NCBI RefSeq assembly: GCF_003989795.1
Contig: NZ_RZHG01000019.1
Span: 186,145-250,144, forward strand
Source of the DNA: Vreelandella andesensis
GTDB taxonomy: Bacteria > Pseudomonadota > Gammaproteobacteria > Pseudomonadales > Halomonadaceae
Direction of reading: 5' to 3'
DNA length: 64,000 nucleotides
The number at the start of each line of letters is the position of its first letter. Position 1 is the first letter of the stretch. Below the pieces are notes generated by a model. It was not told the DNA's origin and made no database searches. It saw nothing but the letters and a program-made list of their open reading frames with translations. Positions 44,371-53,751 of this stretch are shown one piece after another. A program made the translations under genes and the position numbers.

Positions 44371-45618
44371 ATGAATGAGTTAGCTGATTTGAGCTATGCG
44401 CTCGATACGTTTTACTTCTTGATTTGCGGCGTGCTCGTAATGTGGATGGCCGCTGGCTTCTCAATGCTTGAGGCCGGCTTGGTACGTTCGAAAAACACCG
44501 CCGAAATTTTGACCAAAAATATCGCGCTGTTTGCGATCGCTTGCACCATGTATTTGCTGGTGGGCTACTACATTATGTATTCCAGCAGCGCGGGTGGCTT
44601 CTTACCCAACCTTGGTTTCTTGATCGGCGCTGAAAACAGCGTAGATGCAGTGACCGCCGGTGGTGATGATGCGCCTTACTATTCAATGCGCTCTGACTTT
44701 TTCTTCCAAGTAGTGTTTGTTGCCACCGCCATGTCGATTGTGTCGGGTGCGGTTGCTGAGCGTATGAAACTATGGGCGTTCCTGGCCTTCGCGGTGGTGA
44801 TGACGGCCTTTATCTATCCGGTATCTGGCTACTGGACCTGGGGCGGCGGCTGGTTGTCTGAGGTTGGTTATTCCGACTACGCGGGTTCCGGCATTGTGCA
44901 CATGGCGGGTGCTGCTGCTGCCTTAGCCGGTGTATTGGTACTGGGTCCACGTAGGGGTAAGTACGGTAAAGATGGCTCTATTCATGCGATTCCTGGCGCC
45001 AATATGCCGCTGGCCACGTTGGGTACCTTCATCTTGTGGATGGGCTGGTTCGGTTTCAACGGGGGGTCTGAGCTGAAGATGTCCGATATCAGTTCTGCCA
45101 ACAATGTTGCTCAGGTATTTGTTAACACCAATGCGGCGGCTGCTGGTGGCGTGCTTGCCGCACTGATTCTTGCCAAGCTGTGGTTCCGTAAAGCGGACCT
45201 TACTATGGCGCTTAACGGTGCGCTGGCGGGTCTTGTCGCGATTACTGCCGATCCGCTATCACCTTCAGCGCTAGGTGCTGCGGTGATTGGTGCGGTGGGT
45301 GGTTTGATCGTTGTATTCGCTATCATTTCGCTAGATAAACTCAAGCTTGATGACCCGGTCGGTGCGATTTCGGTACACGGTGTTGTGGGTATCTGGGGCG
45401 TGCTGGCGGTGCCGCTGACTAATGGCGATGCTTCTTTCGGCGCACAGTTAATCGGTATTGTGGGTATCTTTGGCTGGGTATTCCTGGCGAGCCTGGTGGT
45501 ATGGCTGATAATAAAAGCTATCATGGGTGTCCGCGTTAGCGAAGAAGAGGAGTATGAAGGTGTCGACATCGCTGAGTGCGGTCTTGAAGCCTACCCGGAA
45601 TTTAGCGTTAAGAAATAA
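44371..45618 (+). CDS. amtB: Ammonium transporter AmtB
   Basis: A 415-aa membrane channel for ammonium. It starts without an evident cleaved leader. Eleven hydrophobic helices are visible, with the family signature DYAGSGIVHMAGAAAALAG, the pore His residues in VHMAG and ISVHGVVGIWG, and the Phe gate region in RSDFFFQVVFVATAMSIVSG. The cytosolic C-terminal tail (GVRVSEEEEYEGVDIAECGL) ends EFSVKK and is the site bound by GlnK. A tandem array and a terminator follow the stop. Confidence 0.94.
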   Translation: MNELADLSYALDTFYFLICGVLVMWMAAGFSMLEAGLVRSKNTAEILTKNIALFAIACTMYLLVGYYIMYSSSAGGFLPNLGFLIGAENSVDAVTAGGDDAPYYSMRSDFFFQVVFVATAMSIVSGAVAERMKLWAFLAFAVVMTAFIYPVSGYWTWGGGWLSEVGYSDYAGSGIVHMAGAAAALAGVLVLGPRRGKYGKDGSIHAIPGANMPLATLGTFILWMGWFGFNGGSELKMSDISSANNVAQVFVNTNAAAAGGVLAALILAKLWFRKADLTMALNGALAGLVAITADPLSPSALGAAVIGAVGGLIVVFAIISLDKLKLDDPVGAISVHGVVGIWGVLAVPLTNGDASFGAQLIGIVGIFGWVFLASLVVWLIIKAIMGVRVSEEEEYEGVDIAECGLEAYPEFSVKK

Positions 45619-45641
45619 GCTTGCGTTAATGAAATGAGTTG
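45604..45641. repeat. Two 19-bp tandem copies over the amtB stop
   Basis: AGCGTTAAGAAATAAGCTT (45604-45622) and GCGTTAATGAAATGAGTTG (45623-45641) match with one indel. The amtB stop is in the first copy. Confidence 0.5.
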
Positions 45642-45653
45642 GCGTGCTCTTTT

Positions 45654-45679
45654 GGCCTCCCTAACCGGGAGGCCTTTTT
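45654..45679 (+). terminator. Terminator between amtB and the second glnK
   Basis: Perfect stem GGCCTCCC/GGGAGGCC with a TAACC loop and TTTTT tail. It separates the second P-II gene into its own unit. Confidence 0.88.
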
Positions 45680-45797
45680 GGTTTAGTGCATTCTCACTAT
45701 CCATTAGCGTTGATTTTTTATTCTCTGCCGGTAGCGGTGTATGCTTAACGCTAACGGGCTTGGCTAACAGCAGTGGTCCGCCAACCTTCGACAATAG

Positions 45798-46160
<363 letters not shown>

Positions 46161-46193
46161 TCGCGACAGGCGCACAGCGGCTTAAAGTTACCA

Positions 46194-46228
46194 AAAGCCC
46201 CGCTAAACCGACGGTTTAGCGGGGCTTT
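46194..46228. terminator. Bidirectional terminator between glnK-2 and fpr
   Basis: A perfect 17-bp stem AAAGCCCCGCTAAACCG/CGGTTTAGCGGGGCTTT around a single A. The A and T ends allow termination on both strands for the two convergent genes. Confidence 0.9.
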
Positions 46229-46292
46229 GTTATCGTTGTTCGTTGGCGACCGCTTTTTAACTTGCTACTTGCGATTCTTTACCGTTGACGCG

Positions 46293-47069
46293 TTACTTTT
46301 CAACAAAAGCGCGCTCAATCACGTAATCGCCCGGCTCGCCCATCCGGGGGGAAATATTCAGGCCCAGTTCATCTAGCAGCGCGCTAGTGTCGTCGAGCAT
46401 GGCGGGGCTGCCGCAGATCATCGCACGGTCTTGGCGCGGATCAATCGTTGGAAGACCGGTATCTTCGAACAGCTTGCCGCTGCGAATATGGTCAGTCAGG
46501 CGACCCATGGTGTGGAACTCTTCACGGGTGACTGTGGGGTAGTACACTAGTTTCTCAGCAATTTCTTCACCTAGGTATTCATGAGCAGGCAGTTCTTTGG
46601 TGATGAAGTCGGCGTAGGCCAGTTCGGACACCTCGCGCACGCCATGCACCAGCACGATTTTTTCAAACCGCTCGTACACCTCAGGGTCTTGGATCAGGCT
46701 CATAAACGGCGCCAGGCCTGTGCCGGTGGAAAGCATGTAAAGGTTACGGCCTGGTAGCAGGTCATCGCATACCAACGTGCCCGTTGGCTTGCGGCTGACC
46801 ATAATTTGGTCACCGACCTGAAGGTGCTGTAAGCGCGAGGTGAGCGGGCCATCGGGAACTTTAATGCTGAAAAATTCCAGATGGTCTTCGTAGTTGGGGC
46901 TGGCAATTGAGTAAGCACGCATCAACGGTTTGCCGTTTACTTCCAGACCGATCATCACAAATTGGCCATTTTTGAAACGTAAGCTGCGTTCGCGAGTGGT
47001 GCGAAAGCTGAACAGCGTGTCGTTCCAGTGGTGAACGCTGAGGACTTCTTCTAGGGCAAACTTGCTCAT
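46293..47069 (-). CDS. fpr: Ferredoxin/flavodoxin-NADP+ reductase
   Basis: A 258-aa FAD enzyme that exchanges electrons between NADPH and ferredoxin or flavodoxin. The FAD-binding motif is RAYSIASPNYEDHLEF, the NADP site is MLSTGTGLAPFMSLI followed by LVHGVREVSELAY, and the C-terminus ends VIERAFVEK without the terminal Trp of the E. coli type. It is divergent from a LysR gene, as fprA and finR are in Pseudomonas, where the regulator induces fpr under superoxide and osmotic stress. Confidence 0.93.
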   Translation of the reverse strand: MSKFALEEVLSVHHWNDTLFSFRTTRERSLRFKNGQFVMIGLEVNGKPLMRAYSIASPNYEDHLEFFSIKVPDGPLTSRLQHLQVGDQIMVSRKPTGTLVCDDLLPGRNLYMLSTGTGLAPFMSLIQDPEVYERFEKIVLVHGVREVSELAYADFITKELPAHEYLGEEIAEKLVYYPTVTREEFHTMGRLTDHIRSGKLFEDTGLPTIDPRQDRAMICGSPAMLDDTSALLDELGLNISPRMGEPGDYVIERAFVEK

Positions 47070-47174
47070 GCTAACTCCTCTGGTGGGCAGAGTGGCCTAA
47101 GCCGTGTCTGCCATATTCTAAAAAAGCATAAAAAATGGGTAAATATGTTACCGCTAATTCTAAATAAAGAGAGT

Positions 47175-47257
47175 GTTATCTGTTAAGTAAATTATACTGA
47201 TAACGCTTATCTAAAAAATAGATAGGTTGCCGAAACAAAATAGGTTGCCGAAACAAG
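47175..47257. promoter_or_regulatory. fpr / LysR operator region with GATAA palindromes and an 18-bp repeat
   Basis: A perfect palindrome GATAACGCTTATC (47199-47211) has a third related half-site GTTATC at 47175-47180. Next to it two nearly identical 18-bp units ATAGGTTGCCGAAACAAR (47222-47239 and 47240-47257) are followed by a partial third, ending 13 bp before the LysR start. The palindrome has the form of a LysR-type binding site; the tandem repeat may be part of autoregulation or another of the window's short arrays. Confidence 0.55.
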
Positions 47258-47270
47258 ATAGGCCGTTGCT

Positions 47271-48197
47271 ATGCATTACACCCTGCGTCAGTTAGAAGTC
47301 TTTGTGGCAGTCGCTCAGCATGAAAGTGTTTCCCAGGCGGCGCGTGCCCTCGCTATGTCCCAATCTGCGACCAGCACGTCGTTAGCAGAGCTTGAACGTC
47401 AATTTGACTGTCAGCTTCTCGATCGCATGGGAAAGCGGTTGAAGCTTAATGCGCTGGGCTTTCAGCTGCTGCCTAAGGCAGTTGCCTTGTTAGACAGGGC
47501 GGAAGAGGTAGAAGAGCTGTTGCGGGGCCAGCCGGGCGTGGGCGCGTTGGATGTGGGCGCAACGCTAACTATTGGCAACTATTTAGCGACCTTATTGATT
47601 AGCGATTTTATGCAACGCTACCCTGGTAGTCGGGTGCGCCTTGCGGTGCGTAATACGCGTCATATTATTGAGAGTGTGCGCCAGCACTCGCTTGATTTAG
47701 GGCTGATTGAAGGTCTGTGTGACGACGATATGATTATTAGCCAGCCTTGGGTAGAAGACGAGCTATGCGTATTCTGCTCGCCGCGCCACCCATTGGCGGG
47801 TCGCGAGCATCTTGAGTTGGAACAGCTGTTACGTGAAGACTGGATTATGCGCGAAGAGGGCTCCGGCACTCGTATGACGCTTGAGCACGCTGCGCGACAT
47901 CGGCGTAGTCGGTTTAATACCCTGCTGGAGCTTGAACATACCGAAGGCATCAAGCGGGCGGTGGAGTCGGGCTTGGGCATTGGCTGCATTTCCAGGTTAG
48001 CACTGCGTGATGCTTTCCGGCGTGGCAGTTTAGTGCCACTGCCAACACCGGAATTAGATTTAAAACGTCAGTTCACTTTCATTTGGCACCGCCACAAGTA
48101 CCTCACTACGGGGGTGCGAGAGTTCCTACGACTGTGCCGAGAGATGACGGCGGGCGCCAAGCGCAGTGATGATATTCCGCTGCCGCCGATTCCCTAG
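47271..48197 (+). CDS. LysR-type regulator divergent from fpr (FinR-like)
   Basis: A 308-aa LysR-type transcription factor. The winged HTH is TLRQLEVFVAVAQHESVSQAARALAMSQSATS in parts (residues 3-35), followed by the linker helix and a substrate-binding domain with QHSLDLGLIEG, EEGSGTR and VESGLGIGCISR. The divergent fpr neighbour is the basis for calling it FinR-like; another redox or stress regulator is possible. It ends 46 bp from a convergent chemoreceptor gene. Confidence 0.75.
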   Translation: MHYTLRQLEVFVAVAQHESVSQAARALAMSQSATSTSLAELERQFDCQLLDRMGKRLKLNALGFQLLPKAVALLDRAEEVEELLRGQPGVGALDVGATLTIGNYLATLLISDFMQRYPGSRVRLAVRNTRHIIESVRQHSLDLGLIEGLCDDDMIISQPWVEDELCVFCSPRHPLAGREHLELEQLLREDWIMREEGSGTRMTLEHAARHRRSRFNTLLELEHTEGIKRAVESGLGIGCISRLALRDAFRRGSLVPLPTPELDLKRQFTFIWHRHKYLTTGVREFLRLCREMTAGAKRSDDIPLPPIP

Positions 48198-48242
48198 CGG
48201 CTTAGCGTTGTAGCCCCTTGTGTTTCCACAACTACCCACCAC

Positions 48243-50360
48243 TTAGTGCTGTGCCAGCGCTGGCGCAGGCAGTGTGTGCTGGCTCTGTGTGTGGCGGCCG
48301 TCATGTGTTTCAAGCGTGAAGCCACCCACCAGTGCATCAAGCCGGTCCGCCTGATCTTTAAGCTGTTCGGCGGCGGTGGTGGACTCTTGCACCAGGGCTG
48401 CATTTTGTTGGGTCATCTGATCTAGGTCGGTGACGGCAATGCTTACCTGACTGATACCGTCGTTTTGCTCTCTTGCCGCCGTGCTGATATCGCCCAGCAT
48501 TTGGGTGACTCGCGTCACGCTTTGAGCGAGTTCATGCATGGCCGCTTCGGCATCACGCACCATTTGGGTGCCACTTTCCACCTTACCTGCCGAGGCATTG
48601 ATACGTTGGCGAATATCTTTGGCGGCGTCGCTGCTGCGCGAGGCGAGTTTACGTACTTCATCGGCCACAACGGCAAAACCTCGGCCATGTTCGCCCGCAC
48701 GTGCAGCTTCTACGGATGCATTTAGCGCGAGCAGGTTGGTTTGGAAGGCGATACCATCAATAACGCTGACAATGGTCTGAATTTCATCAGAATTGCTGCG
48801 AATATCCATCATCGTGGCGACCACTTGCTCAAACGCACTGTCAGTGCGAGACGCTAGCTCAGAGGCGGTTTGGGAAAGTCCGCTGGCTTCCTGAGAGGCG
48901 TGGGTGGTGTGTTCCACGGTGCTGCTGATCTCTTCCATGGCCGACGAGGTTTGTTGCAGGCTGGCGGCAGCCTGCTCGGTACGCCGTGAAAGATCGTGCC
49001 CTCCTTGGGTAATCTCGTTGGCCGCATGGTTGACTGCTTCGCTGCTGCGCCGTACATCCAGCAAGATGATTTGGATCTTCTCCGCGAAGGCATTGAATTG
49101 TTCTGCTACGGCGGCACTTTCATCGCGGCCATGAACCGGCAAGCGTTGGGTGAGGTCGCCATGCCCTGTCGCGATCTCTTCCATACGGCTGGCCAAGCGT
49201 TTAAGAGGACGTGCGATTCGCCCACCAATCCACCACAGTGCGCCGACACCAATGGCAGCCAGCAGTAAGCCCATCAGTGTCATGCCTAGCGTGTTTTGTT
49301 GGCGCTGGTTACTAAGCACGTCTTGCAACGCATTCAGTTCAGCCAGTACCACAGACTCAGGGAGCTGAAGTACCAGCACCCAGGGCTGACCATGATTGCC
49401 CAGGGCAATGGGTTGATAGCGCTGGAGCATACCGTCAGCCATGCTGCTATGGAGACTGCCCTGCGTTGCCGCTTGTTCAATGCCTGCCAATAGCGTGTCA
49501 CTTAGCGAATCGCTGGCGGGCATCCCAAGGGCTTCTTCGCCAGCCGTGTCGGCCACCAAACCGCCGCGTCCTGCCACCAGCGTCATCCGGCCTGCGCCGT
49601 TATAAAGCATCTGGTTAGCATCGCTTAATAAAGTTTGGATAAAGTTAAGCGCCAGATCAACGCCTGCTACCCCGCGAAATTCGCCATCCACCACTATTGG
49701 TGCATTAAACGAGGTGACTATCTGGCTTTCGCCGCCGAAGTCGTACGCTGCCGGGTCGATAATACAGGGGGACAAGGTTTCGCGCGGGCACAGGTAATAC
49801 TCACCCTCGCGCACGCCGCTTGCTAGGGGCGTTTCGCTTTCCATGTCCTCACCGAGCGGTAGTAGCGCCAGCTCGCCATCATCCGCACGGTACCACCAGG
49901 GCATAAAGCGGCCACTGTCGTCATGGCCGTAGCGCTCGTCACCCGCGTAGCGGGCGTCATCTCCAAAGGCATTGGGCTCCCAGCCAATATAGGCATCCAA
50001 TAGATCGGGATTGTCGGCAACGGTTTGGCGGACTAGGTTGGATAGCTGCCGACGGCTTAGGTGTAACGCGCGAAATCCTTCTTCGTCTTCTGTGCCCATC
50101 AAGGCGTTGGTAGACGCCAGTTGTGACGCTAAGGTCATCGCTTTGTCCAACTCGCGCTGAATGCGCTGGCCTTCTGCATCGGCAATAGCGTTTAAGCGAG
50201 CATCTAGCGCGCTTTCCATGAGCTCACTGGTGTGGTCATCCACGGTTTGTTGGGTGTGAGCGGCGGCGATCAGGTTATACACCACCATGGCGGCCACAAT
50301 AGCTAACAGGCAAGGGCCTGCTAGCGCCACAACAAAAGAGCGTAACGAGCGAAAGTGCAT
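48243..50360 (-). CDS. Methyl-accepting chemotaxis protein with dCache-type sensor
   Basis: A 705-aa chemoreceptor. TM1 is residues 9-32. A large periplasmic domain of about 330 residues follows, with [24 protein letters not shown] and [15 protein letters not shown], typical of double-Cache sensors. TM2 is near residue 365, then HAMP ([19 protein letters not shown]) and the signalling hairpin with tip [20 protein letters not shown] and [19 protein letters not shown]. There is no C-terminal NWETF-type pentapeptide. The ligand is unknown, perhaps an amino or organic acid as for other dCache receptors. Confidence 0.92.
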   Translation of the reverse strand: MHFRSLRSFVVALAGPCLLAIVAAMVVYNLIAAAHTQQTVDDHTSELMESALDARLNAIADAEGQRIQRELDKAMTLASQLASTNALMGTEDEEGFRALHLSRRQLSNLVRQTVADNPDLLDAYIGWEPNAFGDDARYAGDERYGHDDSGRFMPWWYRADDGELALLPLGEDMESETPLASGVREGEYYLCPRETLSPCIIDPAAYDFGGESQIVTSFNAPIVVDGEFRGVAGVDLALNFIQTLLSDANQMLYNGAGRMTLVAGRGGLVADTAGEEALGMPASDSLSDTLLAGIEQAATQGSLHSSMADGMLQRYQPIALGNHGQPWVLVLQLPESVVLAELNALQDVLSNQRQQNTLGMTLMGLLLAAIGVGALWWIGGRIARPLKRLASRMEEIATGHGDLTQRLPVHGRDESAAVAEQFNAFAEKIQIILLDVRRSSEAVNHAANEITQGGHDLSRRTEQAAASLQQTSSAMEEISSTVEHTTHASQEASGLSQTASELASRTDSAFEQVVATMMDIRSNSDEIQTIVSVIDGIAFQTNLLALNASVEAARAGEHGRGFAVVADEVRKLASRSSDAAKDIRQRINASAGKVESGTQMVRDAEAAMHELAQSVTRVTQMLGDISTAAREQNDGISQVSIAVTDLDQMTQQNAALVQESTTAAEQLKDQADRLDALVGGFTLETHDGRHTQSQHTLPAPALAQH

Positions 50361-50370
50361 AATGTAATCC

Positions 50371-50562
50371 CTAGGCGAAAGGATAGCGTTGGCTGCCAGG
50401 TGCTTGATAGGAGACTTGCAAAGCAGGTATGGCGGTGTAGGGCAACTTAAAACTACGGATAGTCCCCGCGTTGTGTATCAGAGAGGTGCCATTAATAATT
50501 AAGGCCAAAATAAGGGTCGTTAAGGCAGTAAGTAAGATTCGTGCGCGAAGGGAGGAAAACAT
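50371..50562 (-). CDS. Short membrane ORF upstream of the chemoreceptor, possible remnant
   Basis: 63 residues starting [21 protein letters not shown], one hydrophobic helix after a basic start, then a short tail ending YPFA. It resembles the first transmembrane segment of a chemoreceptor or sensor kinase, with nothing after it, and ends 10 bp before the chemoreceptor start. It could be a degraded N-terminus from a duplicated receptor or a small membrane protein. GAGAG-like bases precede the ATG. Confidence 0.35.
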   Translation of the reverse strand: MFSSLRARILLTALTTLILALIINGTSLIHNAGTIRSFKLPYTAIPALQVSYQAPGSQRYPFA

Positions 50563-50620
50563 GGTCGCTCTCTAAATCGTCAGGGGTCAGACGACTATCG
50601 GCAAGAACGACCACTTCTTT

Positions 50621-50688
50621 AGTAGAATATTACGCTCAGTAGAATATGTTGCTTATTAGAAAAGCATGCTTGGTGGAAAAGAGAAGGT
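50621..50688. repeat. Four-copy 17-bp degenerate tandem array
   Basis: Units at 50621, 50638, 50655 and 50672: AGTAGAATATTACGCTC, AGTAGAATATGTTGCTT, ATTAGAAAAGCATGCTT and GGTGGAAAAGAGAAGGT. The array ends 13 bp before the stop of the BaeRF-like gene. Confidence 0.6.
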
Positions 50689-50701
50689 AACGTTGAGAAC
50701 G

Positions 50702-51133
50702 TTAGCGTAAATCACTAACAGCGTTTTGAATATCGGCAAGCGACGCTTTACTCAAATCTTTTGAAAGCGTGTGAATGACCAGCTTGAGGGTGGTGTTATC
50801 GAGTTTTTCGCGCAGTAAGCCAAGGAATTTAGGCGGCGCGACCATAATGAGCTTTTCCATGCTGTTATCGACCCGTGCGCCATATAAGCGTTTGGCGACT
50901 TCTTTGGCGAACAATTCGTTTTCATGCTGTGAGGCAGCGCCCTCTTCTCCAGAGGAGCGCGATGACGTGGACGAGGACTCATGAACATCAGCCCCGCGGC
51001 GGTCGGTGATTAAATCTCCTTCGTGCAGCCTACCTGCTGCATGTACAAGGCTATCATGCTCAATGAGATTCAACGCATCGCGGGTAAAGATACGTGCGCG
51101 GGCGGCGTCAGCTACCACGATATAGGTGGTCAT
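50702..51133 (-). CDS. Host-attachment / BaeRF-family protein
   Basis: A 143-aa soluble protein of the family first named for host attachment in Rhizobiaceae and now placed near archaeal release factor eRF1-like BaeRF domains. Signatures are TTYIVVADAARARIF at the start, DRRGADVHESSSTSSRSSGE in the middle and ELFAKEVAKRL, LIMVAPPKFLGLLREKL and THTLSKDL-like endings. The actual role is unclear; members often appear in stress or ribosome contexts. Confidence 0.82.
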   Translation of the reverse strand: MTTYIVVADAARARIFTRDALNLIEHDSLVHAAGRLHEGDLITDRRGADVHESSSTSSRSSGEEGAASQHENELFAKEVAKRLYGARVDNSMEKLIMVAPPKFLGLLREKLDNTTLKLVIHTLSKDLSKASLADIQNAVSDLR

Positions 51134-51230
51134 CGTCGTACGTCCTCCTTGTCGTTAATTACCCTCTAACCATGGCAAGCGTTTGCCGTTTGGTCAAACA
51201 CTTGCGAAGCGTTAGAGTCTCTTTGCGAGA

Positions 51231-51287
51231 GCTAAAGTACTGTGTGAAAGCTAAAGTACTGTGTGAAAGTTAAAGCGCTGTGCGAAA
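51231..51287. repeat. Three- to four-copy 19-bp tandem array at the phnE end
   Basis: GCTAAAGTACTGTGTGAAA occurs twice identically (51231-51249, 51250-51268), then as GTTAAAGCGCTGTGCGAAA (51269-51287). A weaker fourth unit begins at 51288 and includes the stop codon of the transporter gene. Confidence 0.85.
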
Positions 51288-51288
51288 C

Positions 51289-52098
51289 TTAAAGGACTTT
51301 GCTGCGTAGCAGGCTAGTAATGGCTTCACCAATCAGTACTAAGATGATAATCGCGATCAGAATGGTCGCGACCGTCGGCCAAGCAAACGTGTCGATAGCG
51401 CCCTGAAGAATCACGCCAATGCCGCCTGCGCCAACGAGCCCCAACACCGTCGATTCACGAATGTTGATATCCCAGCGCAAAATCACGATCGCAAAAAAGG
51501 CTGGCATTACCTGGGGCACAATGGCGTAGGCAACCACTTTTGCCTTGGAAGCACCGGTCGCTTCCATCGCTTCGACCGGTCGGCGGTCGATTTCTTCAAT
51601 GGCTTCACCCATTAGCTTGCCGATAAAGCCTATCGACCGAAACACAATGGCTAGAATCCCTGCTAATACGCCGGGGCCAAAAATGGCCACGAATAATAGC
51701 GCCCATATAATCGTATTCACCGAGCGGCTGGAGACCAGAATAAAGCGCCCCAACCACAGGCACGCACGATTAGGCGTGGTGTTCTGTGCGGCGATATAGG
51801 CCACTGGCAAGGCGAGAAAAATAGTCAGAAACGTGGCGAGCGTTGCAATATGCACGGTTTCGAGCAGCGCGTTCAAAATATTGCTTAGCCCGGCAGCGCT
51901 GGGGGGCCACATACGGGCACCCAAATTCGACATTTGATTGGGGGCGTCCCATACCCAAGGCCAGAAAATATCAATATCGCGTACTGCCCAAAACACCAGC
52001 ATTAACGTGCCCAGCAGCACTGCGTAGCGTATAAGCCGTTCTTTACGGTCGTAGCGGTGCCAAACGCGGTCGGCGAGTTGCTGTGCGTGATCTACCAT
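51289..52098 (-). CDS. phnE: Phosphonate-type ABC permease PhnE (second)
   Basis: A 269-aa inner-membrane permease with about six helices. The EAA loop is seen as AIEEIDRRPVEAMEATGASKAKVVAYAIVPQVMP. The end GLVGAGGIGVILQGAID is typical of PhnE. It overlaps the first phnE gene by 7 bp. With phnC and phnD it forms an importer of phosphonates, phosphite or organophosphates; no C-P lyase or phosphite dehydrogenase is in the window, so the substrate stays open. Confidence 0.88.
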   Translation of the reverse strand: MVDHAQQLADRVWHRYDRKERLIRYAVLLGTLMLVFWAVRDIDIFWPWVWDAPNQMSNLGARMWPPSAAGLSNILNALLETVHIATLATFLTIFLALPVAYIAAQNTTPNRACLWLGRFILVSSRSVNTIIWALLFVAIFGPGVLAGILAIVFRSIGFIGKLMGEAIEEIDRRPVEAMEATGASKAKVVAYAIVPQVMPAFFAIVILRWDINIRESTVLGLVGAGGIGVILQGAIDTFAWPTVATILIAIIILVLIGEAITSLLRSKVL

Positions 52099-52901
52099 AT
52101 TTTTTTCCTCACCCAGCCGCTGATGCCTTCACTGAGCAAAATAACCGCAATAATGACCAGCAGGATCGCAAAGGCGAAGTCATAATCGTAGCGGCCAAAG
52201 GCGTTCATTAGCGTGCCACCGATACCGCCTGCGCCGACGATCCCCACCACGGCAGAAGCGCGTAGATTGCTATCCAGCTGGTACATAGACAAGCCCACCT
52301 GGCGGGGCAGTATTTGTGGGAAGACGGCGTAATAGAGCGTGGCTATGTAGCCTGCCCCCGCTGCGCGCATCGCTTCTACTTGCCCCCAATCTATTTCTTC
52401 GATCTCTTCGGCTAGCAACTTTCCAACAAAACCGATGGAGTAGAGGGTCAGCGTTAAAATACCTGCCAATGGGCCAAACCCAACGGCCGCCACGAATAAG
52501 ATGGCCACAATAACGGGGTGAAAGCTGCGCGAGATAATAATGACGGCGCGCCCAATCACGTAAATGGGGATTGGCGCAATGTTACGCGCGGCCATCACCG
52601 CAAAAGGAATCGATAAGAAAACGCCCAGTAAGGTGGCGAGAATGGCAATTTGGAAGCTTTCTTTAAAGCCTGTTATCAGCAGCTCGTAACGTTCTAAGCT
52701 GGGTGGAAAACCTCCGCTGAAGATGCGCGCCGCCCGGGGTAGGCCCTCCGAAATGCGCGCCCAGTTAAACGGTAAAGAACCGAAAGCCCACACCAAATAA
52801 ACCGCCGCGACAATGAAGATGCCATAGCGAATGACGGGATTAGCAATAAAGGGCGGCTTTTTCCAGGTGCGCGGAGAAGAAGGGGAGTCAGACGGGGTCA
52901 T
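52092..52901 (-). CDS. phnE: Phosphonate-type ABC permease PhnE (first)
   Basis: A 269-aa permease paralogous to the next one, with EAA loop EIEEIDWGQVEAMRAAGAGY and GIVGAGGIGGTLMNAFGRYD. Two PhnE chains probably make a heterodimer. The ATG at 52901 has GAGGAGCCACGAC before it; a longer frame to 53018 would overlap phnC by 130 bp and lacks membrane features. The chosen start overlaps phnC by 14 bp. Confidence 0.88.
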   Translation of the reverse strand: MTPSDSPSSPRTWKKPPFIANPVIRYGIFIVAAVYLVWAFGSLPFNWARISEGLPRAARIFSGGFPPSLERYELLITGFKESFQIAILATLLGVFLSIPFAVMAARNIAPIPIYVIGRAVIIISRSFHPVIVAILFVAAVGFGPLAGILTLTLYSIGFVGKLLAEEIEEIDWGQVEAMRAAGAGYIATLYYAVFPQILPRQVGLSMYQLDSNLRASAVVGIVGAGGIGGTLMNAFGRYDYDFAFAILLVIIAVILLSEGISGWVRKKIW

Positions 52902-53694
52902 GTCGTGGCTCCTCTGCCTGGGCACCGGGCTGCTCGGTAATGGCATCGTCAGGCGCTTCAATACCCCCATAAATGGCATCAAGGGCGTCTTTGTTAAAGT
53001 CCGCAGGAAGCCCATCAAAAATCATTTTACCGTGGCGTAAACCGACAATGCGCTCCGTGTAGGTTTTTGCTTGAGCAACGTTGTGAATGTTGATCAATAC
53101 CGGTAGCGACAGTTCACTGGCAAGGCTCTGCAGAAGTATCATAATCTGCTCGGACGTGCGCGGGTCTAACGACGCCGTAGGCTCGTCGGCCAGCAATAGC
53201 TCAGGTTCTTGCATTAATGCGCGCACTACCCCGACGCGCTGACGCTCACCGCCGGAAAGCTCATCGGCACGCTTATTGGCGTAATGCGCAATGCCAACGC
53301 GCTCCATGAGGGTAAACGCACGCTCTATATCGGCTTGGGGGAAGCGACGCGAGATGGCTTGGTAGAGATTAACGTAGCCAAGCCGCCCAGCGAGTACGTT
53401 CTCCATAACGGTGAGCCGGTCAAGTAAATTAAAGCCTTGGAACACCATGCCAATTTTGCGCCGGGCACGGCGTAACTCAGCGCCTTTCACATTAACCAGC
53501 TCGGCGCCATTGAGTTTGATAGAGCCCGATGTGGGTTCGACCAAACGATTGATGCAGCGGAGCATGGTGCTTTTACCCGCACCGGACGCGCCGACGATAG
53601 AAACAACGCTGTTGTCCTCTACCTTCAGATCGAGGCCTTTCAGTACTGCCTCATTGTGGCCATAACGCTTGACCAGATTCGTAATTTCCAGCAT
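52888..53694 (-). CDS. phnC: Phosphonate-type ABC ATPase PhnC
   Basis: A 268-aa ATPase. Walker A is GASGAGKST, Q-loop FQGFNLLDRLTV, signature LSGGERQRVGVVRAL, Walker B LLLADEPTASLDP and H-loop in LINIHNVAQAKTY. The Asn in IHNV (where many ABC proteins have HDL) is normal for PhnC. The ATG at 53694 is used; the upstream codons to 53745 read through a hairpin and are unlikely to be coding. The C-terminal 25 residues are acidic and Pro-rich. Confidence 0.9.
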   Translation of the reverse strand: MLEITNLVKRYGHNEAVLKGLDLKVEDNSVVSIVGASGAGKSTMLRCINRLVEPTSGSIKLNGAELVNVKGAELRRARRKIGMVFQGFNLLDRLTVMENVLAGRLGYVNLYQAISRRFPQADIERAFTLMERVGIAHYANKRADELSGGERQRVGVVRALMQEPELLLADEPTASLDPRTSEQIMILLQSLASELSLPVLINIHNVAQAKTYTERIVGLRHGKMIFDGLPADFNKDALDAIYGGIEAPDDAITEQPGAQAEEPRHDPV

Positions 53695-53721
53695 GTGATG
53701 GCTTCCGTCGAAAGGCGAATA

Positions 53722-53746
53722 ATTGCGCCGCCTGAGGCGGCGCAAT
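53722..53746. repeat. Strong hairpin between phnD and phnC
   Basis: A perfect 11-bp stem ATTGCGCCGCC/GGCGGCGCAAT with a TGA loop lies in the 57-bp gap. No T-run follows on the minus strand, so it probably protects the phnD mRNA 3' end and raises binding protein over ATPase and permeases. Confidence 0.7.
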
Positions 53747-53751
53747 CGCTG

